NCBI GenBank assembly: GCA_001784175.1
Contig: MFPR01000020.1
Coordinates: forward strand, 62,001-126,000
Reading direction: 5' to 3'
From: Candidatus Lindowbacteria bacterium RIFCSPLOWO2_12_FULL_62_27
GTDB taxonomy: Bacteria; Lindowbacteria; 2-12-FULL-62-27
Length of the DNA stretch: 64,000 bases
Below, one piece after another: positions 7,193 to 15,681 of this stretch (the stretch's first letter is position 1; each line of letters opens with the position of its first letter). Position numbers and translations under genes: made by a program. The notes under the pieces are model-generated. The model saw only the letters and a list, made by a program, of their open reading frames with translations. It was not told the origin of the DNA and did not search any database.

Positions 7193-10063
7193 ATGGCCCA
7201 AAAACCGCCTGCCGACAAATATTTCCGGGACATGCCGGCCGTCCACATGGTGTTCTTCGCCTCGGCGGTCGCCATGGTGGCCGTCATCGCGTGGATGTCG
7301 TGGGACGATTACGCCAGGGACTGGAAGGGATATCAGCGGCACTTCGAAAAGCTCGAACGGGCCCTGGCGAAGGAGGAGCTGAAGGCGGCCAAGGCGCGGC
7401 TGGACGGGGAGAAAATCCAACAGCTTCAGCAGGACATCGCCGCCGAGGCCGGGGCGTTGAAGAAAAACCGCGTCGAATACGAAAAGGCTCGCGCGGAGCA
7501 CCGCAAGGCCGACGCGGACCTGTACCGGAAGAGAACGGTCATGGCGTTCGCCAAATCCGACCTCGACGCCGGCCGGTACCAGTACGAGGAGGCGACCCGA
7601 CACGGGCCGAACGAACGGGCGCTGAAGAAATTCGAAGCGATTGAGAAGAGGCACCGCGACGCCCGCGAGGCCTTCATGCGCCAGGAAACCCTCGTCAAGA
7701 CGCTCGAGGAACGCGTGAAATCTTTTACGGACCGCAAGGAGCAGCTTGAAAAGGCGCTGGAGCGGGCGCAGTCGGAGGGCCGGATCCTCGCGGCCAAAAT
7801 CGACAAGCTTTCGCCCAACCCTCTCAAGTTTCTCCTGAACGCCCCGATCCTCGATTTCGTCGCGCCGACGTCCAGAATCCGCCAGACGGTCCTCCCCGAT
7901 CTGCACGACGATTATAATTTCCTGATGGTCGAGAAGGTCGACCGGTGTCACACCTGCCATCTGGGGATCGAGAAACCGAGCGTGAAGGACGCCGACGGCA
8001 ACGTCGTCAAGCTCGGATACGACGACGACAATCCCAATGCGCCGTACCGCGCGCAGCCGTTCCGGGCGCATCCTCGCCTGGATTTGTACGCCGGCGCCGG
8101 ATCAAAGCATCCGGTGGAAAAATTCGGCTGTTCGACCTGCCACGCCGGCGTCGGGCACGCCGTCAGCTTCATGGACGCCGGCCATACGCCGAAAGACGGC
8201 GCGCAGGAGGCGGCATGGAAGAAGAAATACGGATACAAGCCGCTCGACCACAACCATCTTTCCGATTTCCTGTGGGACTACATGATGTATCCGGGCGACC
8301 TGGTGGAGGCGTCCTGCCTGAAATGCCATCAGGGCGTGGTGGAAATTCCGGAGGCGCGCGCGCTGAATGCCGGCCGGCGGCTGTTCGAGGACTACGGCTG
8401 TTACGGATGCCACAAGACGGCCGGGTTCACGGAGCTTCGAAAGCCCGGGCCGCCGCTCACGCATCTCCAGGAGAAAGTGTCGGCCGACTGGGTCAAGAAA
8501 TGGCTGAAGAACCCGAAACGGTACCGTCCCACCACCCGGATGCCGCGGTTCTTTGATCTGTCGAACACTTCGAGCGCGGAGGACGTGCGGCGAAGCGACG
8601 CCGAAATCGCAGCCATCACGGCGTTCCTGTACGACCGCGCGCGTCCTCACACGAAATTCGACGCGCCGCCGGGCGCAGGCGACGCGAAACGAGGGAAGGA
8701 ATTGTTCGAAACGGTCGGCTGTCTGGGCTGCCACAGCATGACGGCATCCAACCGGTCGGCCAATGATTTCGGGCCGGACTTGGGCGCGCTCGGGAGCAAA
8801 ATCTGGGACCGCGCGTGGCTCTTCACGTGGCTCCGCGATCCCCGGCGGTATTTCCCGCACACCAAGATGCCGAGTCTGCGGCTGACGGACGAGGAGGCGG
8901 GGGACATCGCAGCGTATTTGCTCAGCCTCAAGAATGCGGAGTTCGACGAGGCGCCGGTTCCGGCGGGCTCGGTCGACGACGTCGACGCGATTCTCCGGCA
9001 GTTCTGGTCGGCCAAGGAAACGTCGATCCGAATGGACGAAAAATTGCAGGAAATGCCGGAGAAAGACAAATGGATCGCAGCCGGAGAAAAACTGATCGGC
9101 CAGTACGGCTGTTTCGGATGCCACGATATCGCGGGCTTCGAGAAAACCAACCCCATCGGCACCGAGCTTTCGGAGGAGGGCAGCAAGGACCTCGACAAGC
9201 TGGATTTCGGCGGCCTGCATCTCGCGCACGACCGCATGACATGGTTCACGCAGAAACTCACCGACCCGCGCGCGTTTGACCAGGGCAAGCAGAAGGACCG
9301 GCAGGACAGGCTCCGGATGCCCAATTTTGATTTCACGCCCGATCAGGTCCATCAGCTCGTCACGCACATCTTTTCGATGACGAAGGACCAGGTCCGGCCG
9401 GAGCGCCGGCGGAGGCTGTCGGCGCGGGAGGAGATCGTCGAGAAAGGCCGGCGGCTGGTCCGCGACCACAACTGTTACGGCTGTCACACGGTGGACGGCC
9501 ACGAGGGCGGCATCCGGGCGTACTATCAGGAGGACCCCGGTCTTGCGCCGCCCATCCTGTTCGGGCAGGGCCGGAAGGTCCAGGAGTACTGGCTGTATGA
9601 GTTCCTGAAGCATCCGACGACGATCCGCCCGTGGCTCAAGGTGCGAATGCCGACGTTCGGATTTTCAGACGAGGAGGCGACGGCCGTCGTCAACTATTTT
9701 CAGGCCCTCGACGACGTCAAACACGTCTATCGCCCGAAGGATTTTCACAAACCCGACGCCCAGCTTGCGGCCGCCGGCCGGGACCTGTTCGACAAATTGC
9801 AGTGCATGAAATGCCACGTCGTCGGATCGCAGGCGCCGCCGGGCCGCGCGGCCGGCGATCTCGCGCCGGACCTGGCGATGGCCAAACAGCGCCTGAACGC
9901 CGACTGGCTGATCGACTGGCTGTCAGACCCGCAAAAACAGATGCCGGGCACCCGCATGCCGGCCTTCTTCGCCGAGGGCCGCCCGGCCCTGCCCGACGCT
10001 TTGGGCGGCAGCGCTGAAAAACAAATCCAAGCCCTTCGGGACCACGTTCTAAGTCTTCGTTAG
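7193..10063 (+). CDS. Octaheme membrane-anchored cytochrome c with coiled coil
   Basis: A 956-residue protein with an N-terminal membrane helix (residues 15-34), a long charged coiled coil (about 38-210, rich in K, E, A, Q), then eight CXXCH heme sites with first cysteines at residues 252, 313, 375, 403, 510, 640, 761 and 871. The later part is a chain of class I cytochrome c-like modules, each with a downstream methionine motif such as TRMPRF, TKMPSL, LRMPNF and TRMPAF. It directly follows the cytochrome b genes (2 bases) and presumably replaces cytochrome c1, carrying electrons from the Rieske centre toward terminal reductases or oxidases. ATG 7193 was chosen because a start at 6971 would lie inside the preceding gene. 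Confidence 0.93.
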   Translation: MAQKPPADKYFRDMPAVHMVFFASAVAMVAVIAWMSWDDYARDWKGYQRHFEKLERALAKEELKAAKARLDGEKIQQLQQDIAAEAGALKKNRVEYEKARAEHRKADADLYRKRTVMAFAKSDLDAGRYQYEEATRHGPNERALKKFEAIEKRHRDAREAFMRQETLVKTLEERVKSFTDRKEQLEKALERAQSEGRILAAKIDKLSPNPLKFLLNAPILDFVAPTSRIRQTVLPDLHDDYNFLMVEKVDRCHTCHLGIEKPSVKDADGNVVKLGYDDDNPNAPYRAQPFRAHPRLDLYAGAGSKHPVEKFGCSTCHAGVGHAVSFMDAGHTPKDGAQEAAWKKKYGYKPLDHNHLSDFLWDYMMYPGDLVEASCLKCHQGVVEIPEARALNAGRRLFEDYGCYGCHKTAGFTELRKPGPPLTHLQEKVSADWVKKWLKNPKRYRPTTRMPRFFDLSNTSSAEDVRRSDAEIAAITAFLYDRARPHTKFDAPPGAGDAKRGKELFETVGCLGCHSMTASNRSANDFGPDLGALGSKIWDRAWLFTWLRDPRRYFPHTKMPSLRLTDEEAGDIAAYLLSLKNAEFDEAPVPAGSVDDVDAILRQFWSAKETSIRMDEKLQEMPEKDKWIAAGEKLIGQYGCFGCHDIAGFEKTNPIGTELSEEGSKDLDKLDFGGLHLAHDRMTWFTQKLTDPRAFDQGKQKDRQDRLRMPNFDFTPDQVHQLVTHIFSMTKDQVRPERRRRLSAREEIVEKGRRLVRDHNCYGCHTVDGHEGGIRAYYQEDPGLAPPILFGQGRKVQEYWLYEFLKHPTTIRPWLKVRMPTFGFSDEEATAVVNYFQALDDVKHVYRPKDFHKPDAQLAAAGRDLFDKLQCMKCHVVGSQAPPGRAAGDLAPDLAMAKQRLNADWLIDWLSDPQKQMPGTRMPAFFAEGRPALPDALGGSAEKQIQALRDHVLSLR

Positions 10064-10090
10064 GAGGTAAGTGTTCAGGTCGTCTTTTTC

Positions 10091-10119
10091 TTTATCCCCC
10101 CTTTACAAGGGGGGATAAA
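10091..10119. repeat. Perfect 11-bp inverted repeat after the cytochrome operon
   Basis: TTTATCCCCCC and GGGGGGATAAA are separated by seven bases. It belongs by style to the C-run/G-run hairpins found at other gene ends in this window. There is no T-run directly after it on either strand, so it is at best an atypical terminator. Confidence 0.7.
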
Positions 10120-10172
10120 GGGGGGGGTCGATCCACCGTTGCCGACCCCTTGCATCCGCCGCCAGATTTCCC

Positions 10173-10201
10173 TTGACAATCGCCCGTCGGTTCGATAGAT
10201 T
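10173..10201 (+). promoter_or_regulatory. Sigma70-like promoter for the secreted-protein gene
   Basis: TTGACA at 10173-10178, a 17-bp spacer and TAGATT at 10196-10201. It lies 92 bp upstream of the ATG at 10293, which has its own Shine-Dalgarno run GGGGAGGTGG at 10274-10283. Confidence 0.65.
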
Positions 10202-10292
10202 CCCGTAATTTGCATTCCGCACAGGCAGGATGGATTTATCGTTCAAATACCTGTCGGAGGCTTCGAAACTTCAAGGGGAGGTGGTTATTACA

Positions 10293-12587
10293 ATGATTCG
10301 CAAGCAAACGATGGGGATGATGGGATGTTTGGCTTTGATGTTTGTCCTTGCCTGCACGGTTCCTTCCTTCGCTACATTTACAGAGGACACGATGGTGTTG
10401 AGGGGCACGACGGATACGTCGTCGAGTACTTTCAACGCCGCCGGCGGCCTGAATGGAGATACGAATGTGACGACCATGCTGGATGTGGCCGTGGACAGTT
10501 CGGGACAGATGTATTTCCTGCATTTTCACAGCGAAGCGGGTGACACGGAGATTTTGATCACCAAATATGACAACGCCGGTAATTTCAAATCGGTTCTGAC
10601 GGTCGACGACAATCCGGAAACGGATATTGTCATGATGGCGCTGGCGGTCAACAAGCAGTCGGGTGCCATCTATGTCGCTGCTGCCGGTTTGACGGGTGCC
10701 TTGTACCTGTATACGGATACAGGTCCACACACGAACTCACGTTTTACGGTTGACACCATCCAGTTCGGTCTGATCAACATGGACTCCAAATTCGGTTCAG
10801 TGGACGTCACGGTGTTTGGCAAGAGCACCGTCGATTCCGTGTATGTGGTCGCTATTTCAGACACTACATTTCGGCCAACTGGAAATCGTGATTCTGGTGT
10901 CCTGCTGTGGAGATTTAACCATACCGGAATGATCACCGACACCAAGGTTCTGATCCGGAGAAACGACACGGAGGCGGAAGACACCCTGGCTCTAAGCCGG
11001 GGTTCCATTCCGGCGAGGGTTCTGATTGAGGCCATCGATACGGATAAAATCGCCGTTGTGTCGATCGGCCGCGCTCCGTACCCGGCGCGGTTGGGCGGGG
11101 TCGGCTACGATACGGGCAAGTACGGTGTGTATTATGACACGTTCCAAATCGGCCCGGATGGGACGATCGTCACAGATTCCATGGCCGATACGATAACGGT
11201 CCTGGCCGACTCCGTGACGGTCAATTCCATCGCGGCGTTCGACATGAAGTGGGATACCTTCAACAACCGGATCGTAATCTATTACGCGCTTCGGACTTCT
11301 TCCACCAAGCTGTCCAGAATCTACATCCCGGCCTTTGGGTACTTCACATCTTCCGGGAGCAACACGGCAGTTTCCGACAATTTTTCCTTCGATACTCTGC
11401 CGTCGGCCATTTCGTTGAGCATCCACAAGCTGACGGGGCAGTCCGTGAAGGAGCATCTCGCGTATCGTTCCCGAGGGGCGGGAACGATTCACTACATTAA
11501 ACGGGAAGCTGATGCGACGACGGGAAACGTCGAGATCGACACGGTAGCCGGCACTCGTGACCGTGCCAGTGGATCCGTCTCCTTGAGCGATTCGTTGCCG
11601 GTCGTGATCGCCGTCACGAACGACGGCGCGCCCAGGATCGCGTATGAGCAGCGGGTGCATAACCAGATTTTCATCAACCTCGCGCGCCAACAGGGCGCGT
11701 CGGTGGCGAGCGGGGAGAACGTGTCGGTCACAACGTCCCAGACGTTCACGTCCTCCTCCGGCGCCGGCACGGCGTCGGCGCCGCTGGTTTCCACCATCGT
11801 CCCTGCGTTCAACAGTACGATTGACAGCCCGGCGCAGCTCGCCCAGATCGCGTTGACGTCCTCTCCGACCTCTCCCGCCACGTCCTCGTCCGGGCTTACC
11901 GATTTCACCACGCCGTCGTATGTGGTCGCGGTCCCGCTCGGAAACGCGCACGGGGACACGCTCACGGTTCAGCTTAAGGCGACGGGCAACGGCGCCGGCG
12001 TCGCGGTCTACATGCGCCGCCTGACCGACACGAATCCGTCGGGCGGAATGGGCGGCAGCAGCTCGACGCCGGACACCAGCGTGTTCGCGGGCCTGTCTGA
12101 CTCCCAGTTCACGGCTTGCGCCCAGACTTGGGTGAAAATCCGGCTGGGCGACACCGCCGGCAACGTCTATGACGACAACGCCTTTTCCGACACCCTCGCC
12201 GTCCGGCTGTCCTTCACGCTGACGCCGGCCGTGCTGGCGTCGTTGATGAATGCGGGCATCGACACTACCCCGGGCCAGCTTGCGGTGTGGGTCCTGAACA
12301 GCAGCAACGCGTTCGTTCAGATCGGAAATTCGTCCGCCTACACGCAGACCGAACTGAACGCCGGCGGCGCCGTGACGCTTGTATCCAACACCATCACGAG
12401 CTTCTCGCCGGGTGGCGTTGCGAAAGCGGTGGGTGCCGCGTCCGGAAGCGACGGCGGCATCTGTTTGATGGGCCGCTGCGTCGAAAGCGCCTCTCCTGCG
12501 GCCGGCGCGTTCCGGTCGGTGCGGGACACGTTTCTATCGAGCAAAGTGGGCCGCGTGTTGACGTCGCTGTATTATCGGATGAAGTAA
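10293..12587 (+). CDS. Secreted beta-rich protein with C-terminal sorting-like tail
   Basis: A 764-residue exported protein of unknown function. Seen: signal peptide (residues 1-29, MIRKQ... then a hydrophobic core ending VPSFA), a first part of about 450 residues with repeated beta-type segments suggestive of a propeller (DVAVDSSGQMYFLHF, LAVNKQSGAIYVAAAG), then a Ser/Thr/Ala-rich part. The C-terminus has GGICLMGRC followed by a spaced FR-x-x-RD-x-FL...GR...YYR pattern, resembling the CFI-box type C-terminal tails of some exported proteins, although the CFIATAAYG core is absent. ATG 10293 is favoured over 10230 because a strong Shine-Dalgarno precedes it and the signal peptide begins there. 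Codon use in the first half is less GC-rich than in its neighbours. It is a single-gene unit with its own promoter and terminator. Confidence 0.8.
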   Translation: MIRKQTMGMMGCLALMFVLACTVPSFATFTEDTMVLRGTTDTSSSTFNAAGGLNGDTNVTTMLDVAVDSSGQMYFLHFHSEAGDTEILITKYDNAGNFKSVLTVDDNPETDIVMMALAVNKQSGAIYVAAAGLTGALYLYTDTGPHTNSRFTVDTIQFGLINMDSKFGSVDVTVFGKSTVDSVYVVAISDTTFRPTGNRDSGVLLWRFNHTGMITDTKVLIRRNDTEAEDTLALSRGSIPARVLIEAIDTDKIAVVSIGRAPYPARLGGVGYDTGKYGVYYDTFQIGPDGTIVTDSMADTITVLADSVTVNSIAAFDMKWDTFNNRIVIYYALRTSSTKLSRIYIPAFGYFTSSGSNTAVSDNFSFDTLPSAISLSIHKLTGQSVKEHLAYRSRGAGTIHYIKREADATTGNVEIDTVAGTRDRASGSVSLSDSLPVVIAVTNDGAPRIAYEQRVHNQIFINLARQQGASVASGENVSVTTSQTFTSSSGAGTASAPLVSTIVPAFNSTIDSPAQLAQIALTSSPTSPATSSSGLTDFTTPSYVVAVPLGNAHGDTLTVQLKATGNGAGVAVYMRRLTDTNPSGGMGGSSSTPDTSVFAGLSDSQFTACAQTWVKIRLGDTAGNVYDDNAFSDTLAVRLSFTLTPAVLASLMNAGIDTTPGQLAVWVLNSSNAFVQIGNSSAYTQTELNAGGAVTLVSNTITSFSPGGVAKAVGAASGSDGGICLMGRCVESASPAAGAFRSVRDTFLSSKVGRVLTSLYYRMK

Positions 12588-12607
12588 TTTAAGGATCGCA
12601 TTCGTTC

Positions 12608-12657
12608 CTCCCCACTTCCGACGGCTGGCCATACTGTTGGAAGTGGGGAGTTTTTTT
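12608..12657 (+). terminator. Rho-independent terminator after the secreted-protein gene
   Basis: A 12-bp perfect stem, CTCCCCACTTCC (12608-12619) with GGAAGTGGGGAG (12639-12650), is followed by seven T residues. The loop is 19 bases. Confidence 0.93.
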
Positions 12658-12691
12658 ATTCGGAATTGGGGGCTTGGGAATAGAGAAGTAA

Positions 12692-12728
12692 GTCTCACGC
12701 AAAGGCGCGAAGGTGCAAAGGCGCAAAG
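12692..12728 (+). repeat. Left terminal repeat and 8-bp iterons of the GxxExxY cassette
   Basis: After GTCTCAC come four tandem 8-mers, GCAAAGGC, GCGAAGGT, GCAAAGGC and GCAAAGAA, ending about 30 bases before the TTG start of the gene. Confidence 0.8.
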
Positions 12729-12757
12729 AAAACATGACGTAGCGGTGAGGGAAGCGT

Positions 12758-13156
12758 TTGACTGAGAATGAGATTGCCGCCATTGTTGTGGATGTGGCGT
12801 ATAAGATCCATGTCAAACTGGGGCCGGGGGTTTTCGAGTCCGTCTACGAAGCCGTTATGACACGTGCGCTCACGAAACGTGGACTCGAGGTGAAACGACA
12901 ATATCCGATCCCGGTCAGCTATGACGGTGAGGAGTTTGATGAAGGATTCCGCGCCGACCTCATCATCGAGAACAAAGTTATCATCGAATTGAAATCCCAA
13001 GAAACCGTCTTGCCCGTCCATAAAAAACAATTGCTCACCTATCTGCGTCTGTCGGGGTTGAGGCTCGGACTGCTCATCAATTTCGGCCAAGAATATATCA
13101 AAAACGGAATCCATCGCGTAGTCAACGGCCTTCCGGATGAGTCCTCCTCCTCATAA
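12758..13156 (+). CDS. GxxExxY protein (PD-(D/E)XK-like fold)
   Basis: A 132-residue member of the GxxExxY family. The motif itself is GPGVFESVYEAVM (residues 24-36, G-x-x-E-x-x-Y), and the nuclease-like residues are visible as E/D in FRADLIIENKVIIELKSQE (D-x(n)-E-x-K). The family is widespread in environmental bacteria and has no established function. The start is TTG at 12758: the in-frame ATG upstream at 12734 hits a stop after two codons, the family usually starts M-T-E-x-E-I as here, and a GGTGAGG Shine-Dalgarno lies just upstream. It stands alone inside the inverted-repeat cassette between unrelated operons, consistent with acquisition by transfer. Confidence 0.9.
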   Translation: MTENEIAAIVVDVAYKIHVKLGPGVFESVYEAVMTRALTKRGLEVKRQYPIPVSYDGEEFDEGFRADLIIENKVIIELKSQETVLPVHKKQLLTYLRLSGLRLGLLINFGQEYIKNGIHRVVNGLPDESSSS

Positions 13157-13170
13157 CCCCAAGTATATGT

Positions 13171-13215
13171 TTCTCCGCGTCTCGCGCTTTGTGTCTTTGC
13201 GCCTTTGCGTGAGAC
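13171..13215 (-). repeat. Right terminal repeat and iterons of the GxxExxY cassette
   Basis: Read on the minus strand it is GTCTCAC followed by GCAAAGGC, GCAAAGAC and ACAAAGCG, then decays into CGAGACGCGGAG. It mirrors the left end and begins 14 bases after the stop of the GxxExxY gene. Confidence 0.8.
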
Positions 13216-13237
13216 CCCATGGTTTCTAATCTTCCTG

Positions 13238-14077
13238 TCACCATTCCAGTTGATTTCTCAATAACTTTCCGTACATCCGGGGCGGCAGGAAGGCGTGGGC
13301 GTGGATTTCCGCGCTGTAGAATTTTGTCTTGACAGAATGCCTTCTTCTCATTTTCCTCGGCGTCCATTTCCGGGACGCCACCGCGAAGCTCCACCAGTTG
13401 CTCGGATAGGTCGCGATCGGCGCGGTGTAGAGATCGACGATGGGAAAATGCCGTTTGAGTTTTCGTTGCATCGCGATGATCGTTTTCTTGTGAAAGTGCA
13501 TCGATTCGGTGTGGGTCACGAAGAAGCCGTCGGCGCTCAGGCAATGTTTGACGAGCTTGAAAAAATTGTCCGTAAACAGGGTGTTTGCGATTCCCGTGAT
13601 GTTGGTGGAATCAACGATGACCGCGTCGATATTCTCCGGTTTGCCGTCTCTCAAGAAGGCCGCCCCGTCGCCTACGTGAATCTCAACCTTGTCGTCATCC
13701 ACGCGCCCGGCCACCTTCGGAAAAAACCTCCGGGAAACATCGATCACTTCCCCGTCCAATTCGGCGAAAAAGACCTTCTCAACCGTCCTGTGTTTCAACA
13801 CCTCCCGCACGATCCCGCCGTCGCCGCCGCCGATGACGATGATCCTGCGAGGCGCCGGATGCGCGTGCATCACGACGTGCGTGAGCATCTCGTGATAGAA
13901 AAATTCGTCCCGCTCGGTGATCTGCACGGCGTCGTCCAGGATCAGCATCCGGCCGAAATACTTGTGCTCGGCCACCATGATCTTCTGGTATTTGCTCTTG
14001 TGCCGATACAGCACCCTCTCAATGTCATAGGAAAAAATGACGGGCGAGTACCGCGCATTTTCTGAGAATCTGGCCAC
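13238..14077 (-). CDS. speE: Polyamine aminopropyltransferase (spermidine synthase)
   Basis: A 279-residue enzyme that transfers the aminopropyl group of decarboxylated S-adenosylmethionine to putrescine or a similar acceptor. Seen: the SAM-binding GGGDGG at residues 83-88, acidic ribose contact in FFAELDGEVI, the catalytic aspartate D156 in VDSTN (usually DSTDP), and the acceptor-site motif YPSNWWSF near 213-220. Size is normal. The C-terminal 40 residues are basic. It is divergent from speD, its obligate supplier of decarboxylated SAM, with 125 bp between the starts. Confidence 0.93.
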   Translation of the reverse strand: MARFSENARYSPVIFSYDIERVLYRHKSKYQKIMVAEHKYFGRMLILDDAVQITERDEFFYHEMLTHVVMHAHPAPRRIIVIGGGDGGIVREVLKHRTVEKVFFAELDGEVIDVSRRFFPKVAGRVDDDKVEIHVGDGAAFLRDGKPENIDAVIVDSTNITGIANTLFTDNFFKLVKHCLSADGFFVTHTESMHFHKKTIIAMQRKLKRHFPIVDLYTAPIATYPSNWWSFAVASRKWTPRKMRRRHSVKTKFYSAEIHAHAFLPPRMYGKLLRNQLEW

Positions 14078-14144
14078 CGTGTCACCTCCGATTTCTCACG
14101 CGAAGACGTATCTTATCTCATCTTCAAAAATTTTAGCAATTTTC

Positions 14145-14173
14145 TTGACATTGGGGTTCAAAGTTGCGATATT
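14145..14173 (+). promoter_or_regulatory. Sigma70-like promoter for speD
   Basis: TTGACA at 14145-14150, a 17-bp spacer and GATATT at 14168-14173, 30 bp ahead of the speD ATG. It lies in the AT-rich divergent speE/speD region. Confidence 0.6.
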
Positions 14174-14202
14174 TCGTGAACATTTGCGCAAAGAGGTGAA
14201 GG

Positions 14203-14610
14203 ATGAAGCAGTTGGGGAAGCATTTGCTGGTTGAGCTGTATGATTGCGATCCGAAGCTGTTGAACAATACGTCGACTGTGGAGCGTGAGATGCAGCGCGC
14301 GGCGCGCGCGGCCAAGGCCACCATTGTGCGGTCGACCTTTCACACCTTCAGTCCCTGGGGCGTTTCCGGGGTTGTCCTCATTGCCGAATCTCATCTCACC
14401 ATTCACACCTGGCCCGAACACAATTACGCCGCCATCGACATTTTCACCTGCGGCGGGTCCGTCGAACCCTATACGGCCTATCAGGTCCTGAAAGACGCGT
14501 TTCGGTCGAAAAATTCATCCGTGATCGAACTCAAGCGGGGCCTGATCGAAGGCGCCGTCGAAAAGGCGCGCAAAATCGCCCGCCGGAGCCGCGCAAAGCA
14601 GCCCGCCTAA
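14203..14610 (+). CDS. speD: S-adenosylmethionine decarboxylase proenzyme
   Basis: A 135-residue SpeD/SpeH-type proenzyme that self-cleaves to form a pyruvoyl cofactor and decarboxylates SAM for spermidine synthesis. The cleavage site is E62-S63 in ESHLTIHTWPE, with H68 for processing and C83 as the catalytic acid in FTCGG. Length matches the small bacterial class. A strong Shine-Dalgarno (AGAGGTGAAGG) precedes the ATG. It pairs with divergent speE; the following epimerase gene is 23 bases downstream and may be cotranscribed. Confidence 0.95.
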   Translation: MKQLGKHLLVELYDCDPKLLNNTSTVEREMQRAARAAKATIVRSTFHTFSPWGVSGVVLIAESHLTIHTWPEHNYAAIDIFTCGGSVEPYTAYQVLKDAFRSKNSSVIELKRGLIEGAVEKARKIARRSRAKQPA

Positions 14611-14633
14611 ATTCATTTCCTCCTGTTTGACCC

Positions 14634-15551
14634 TTGAAGATATTTCTGACCGGCGCTTCCGGCTTTGTCGGATCGCACCTGGCGCGGCTTCTGGTACGCG
14701 CCGGCCACGAGGTCCATGCGCTTCTAAGGCCGGGCGCGTCCGTCGAGCGCATCGGCGACATCCTGGATCGGCTGGCCGTCGTGGAGGGGGATCTCAAACG
14801 ACAGGATGAGTGGTTCGCGCGGATCGACCGCGGCCGGCCGGAAGTGTGGGTTCACCTCGCTTGGATCGCCACACCGGGCGTTTATCTCAAAAGCCCCGAA
14901 AATACGGAGTACGTGGCCGCGAGCCTGCAACTCGCCAAACGGCTGGCTGAGACGGGATGCCGGCGATTCGTTGCGGCGGGCACGTGTTTTGAATATGCCC
15001 CGTCGACCACTGCGCTTTCGGAAAGTGCGCCCACCGGCCCGCGAACGATCTACGCGGCTTCCAAGCTGGAATTCGAAGTATCGATCGAGCGTCTGGCGGC
15101 GTCGTGGGGCGTTCATTTTGTCTGGCCTCGGCTCTTTTACCTCTACGGCCCCGGCGAGCATGAAAAGCGGCTGGTGCCGGTTCTGATCCGCTCGCTGTTA
15201 AGAAATGAAATCGCGAAACTGGCCTCCGGAGACAGGGTGTTTGATTACCTGCACGTCGAAGACGTCGCGGCCGGAATCTGGGCGGCTGCTCAATCGGATC
15301 TTCGCGGCCCCGTCAACATCGCGTCGGGCCGGCCCGTCACGCTGCGGGATCTGGCGGAGGAGGTCGAGCGGCAGATCGGCGTGGCCGGTCTTTTGGCGTT
15401 TGACGCTTATGCGTCCGATCCGATCGACCTCGCACACGTGCTGGGTGACAACCGCCGGCTCCTCAGCACGGGCTGGAAACCGCGATACACGCTTCAGGAG
15501 GGGATTCGGCAAACGATTGAGTGGTGGAAAAACAGGATGCGCGCGAATTGA
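14634..15551 (+). CDS. NAD-dependent sugar epimerase/dehydratase (extended SDR)
   Basis: A 305-residue extended short-chain dehydrogenase with a nucleotide-binding GASGFVG at residues 7-13 and catalytic Y140-x-x-x-K144 in YAASK. The C-terminal part has the sugar-nucleotide type pattern FDYLHVEDVAAGIWAA, then a segment found in NDP-sugar 4-epimerases and reductases (NIASGRPVTLRDLAEEV). The substrate cannot be read from sequence. The start is TTG at 14634, as the Rossmann strand begins at once (MKIFLTG). It opens the surface-glycan region that continues with glycosyltransferases. Confidence 0.88.
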   Translation: MKIFLTGASGFVGSHLARLLVRAGHEVHALLRPGASVERIGDILDRLAVVEGDLKRQDEWFARIDRGRPEVWVHLAWIATPGVYLKSPENTEYVAASLQLAKRLAETGCRRFVAAGTCFEYAPSTTALSESAPTGPRTIYAASKLEFEVSIERLAASWGVHFVWPRLFYLYGPGEHEKRLVPVLIRSLLRNEIAKLASGDRVFDYLHVEDVAAGIWAAAQSDLRGPVNIASGRPVTLRDLAEEVERQIGVAGLLAFDAYASDPIDLAHVLGDNRRLLSTGWKPRYTLQEGIRQTIEWWKNRMRAN

Positions 15552-15560
15552 CCGCTATGG

Positions 15561-15676
15561 TATCCCCCCTCTCCCGCCTTTGGCGGGAGAGGGTCGGGGT
15601 GAGGGTGGTCCCGCCGTCATCGACCCCCCTCACCTCAATCCTCTCCCCCCTTCGGGGGGAGAGGAGGTGAATAGAT
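15561..15676. repeat. Composite hairpin repeat (about 116 bp), copy A1
   Basis: Two hairpin halves: CCTCTCCCGCC...GGCGGGAGAGG then GGGGTGAGGGTGG, a short spacer, then CCCCCTCACCTCAATCC and CTCCCCCC..GGGGGGAGAGGAGG. It fills the gap between two converging genes (epimerase and GT2). The same unit recurs at 18661 and, inverted, at 32459. Confidence 0.85.
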
Positions 15677-15681
15677 ACCCG

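Larger units (their letters stand above)
10064..10292 (+). other. Intergenic region between cytochrome operon and secreted-protein gene
   Basis: This 229-bp stretch holds a perfect 11-bp inverted repeat downstream of the cytochrome gene, a sigma70-like promoter and the ribosome binding site of the secreted protein. Apart from an in-frame N-terminal extension of that protein from 10230, no coding signal is seen. Confidence 0.7.
12692..13215. mobile_element. GxxExxY cassette bounded by 17-bp terminal inverted repeats
   Basis: A 524-bp unit begins with GTCTCACGCAAAGGCGC at 12692-12708 and ends with its exact inverse at 13199-13215. Inside each end the sequence continues as 8-bp iterons of the type GCAAAGGC/GCAAAGAC. 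The only gene inside is a GxxExxY nuclease-fold protein. No transposase is present and no clear target-site duplication is seen, so the mobility mechanism is unknown; calling it mobile is inference from the symmetric ends. Confidence 0.6.

Noticed and set aside
12692-12728. Iteron-like 8-mers considered as a CRISPR or replication origin
   Set aside because: Units are contiguous without spacers, too few for an origin, and mirrored at the other side of the GxxExxY gene.
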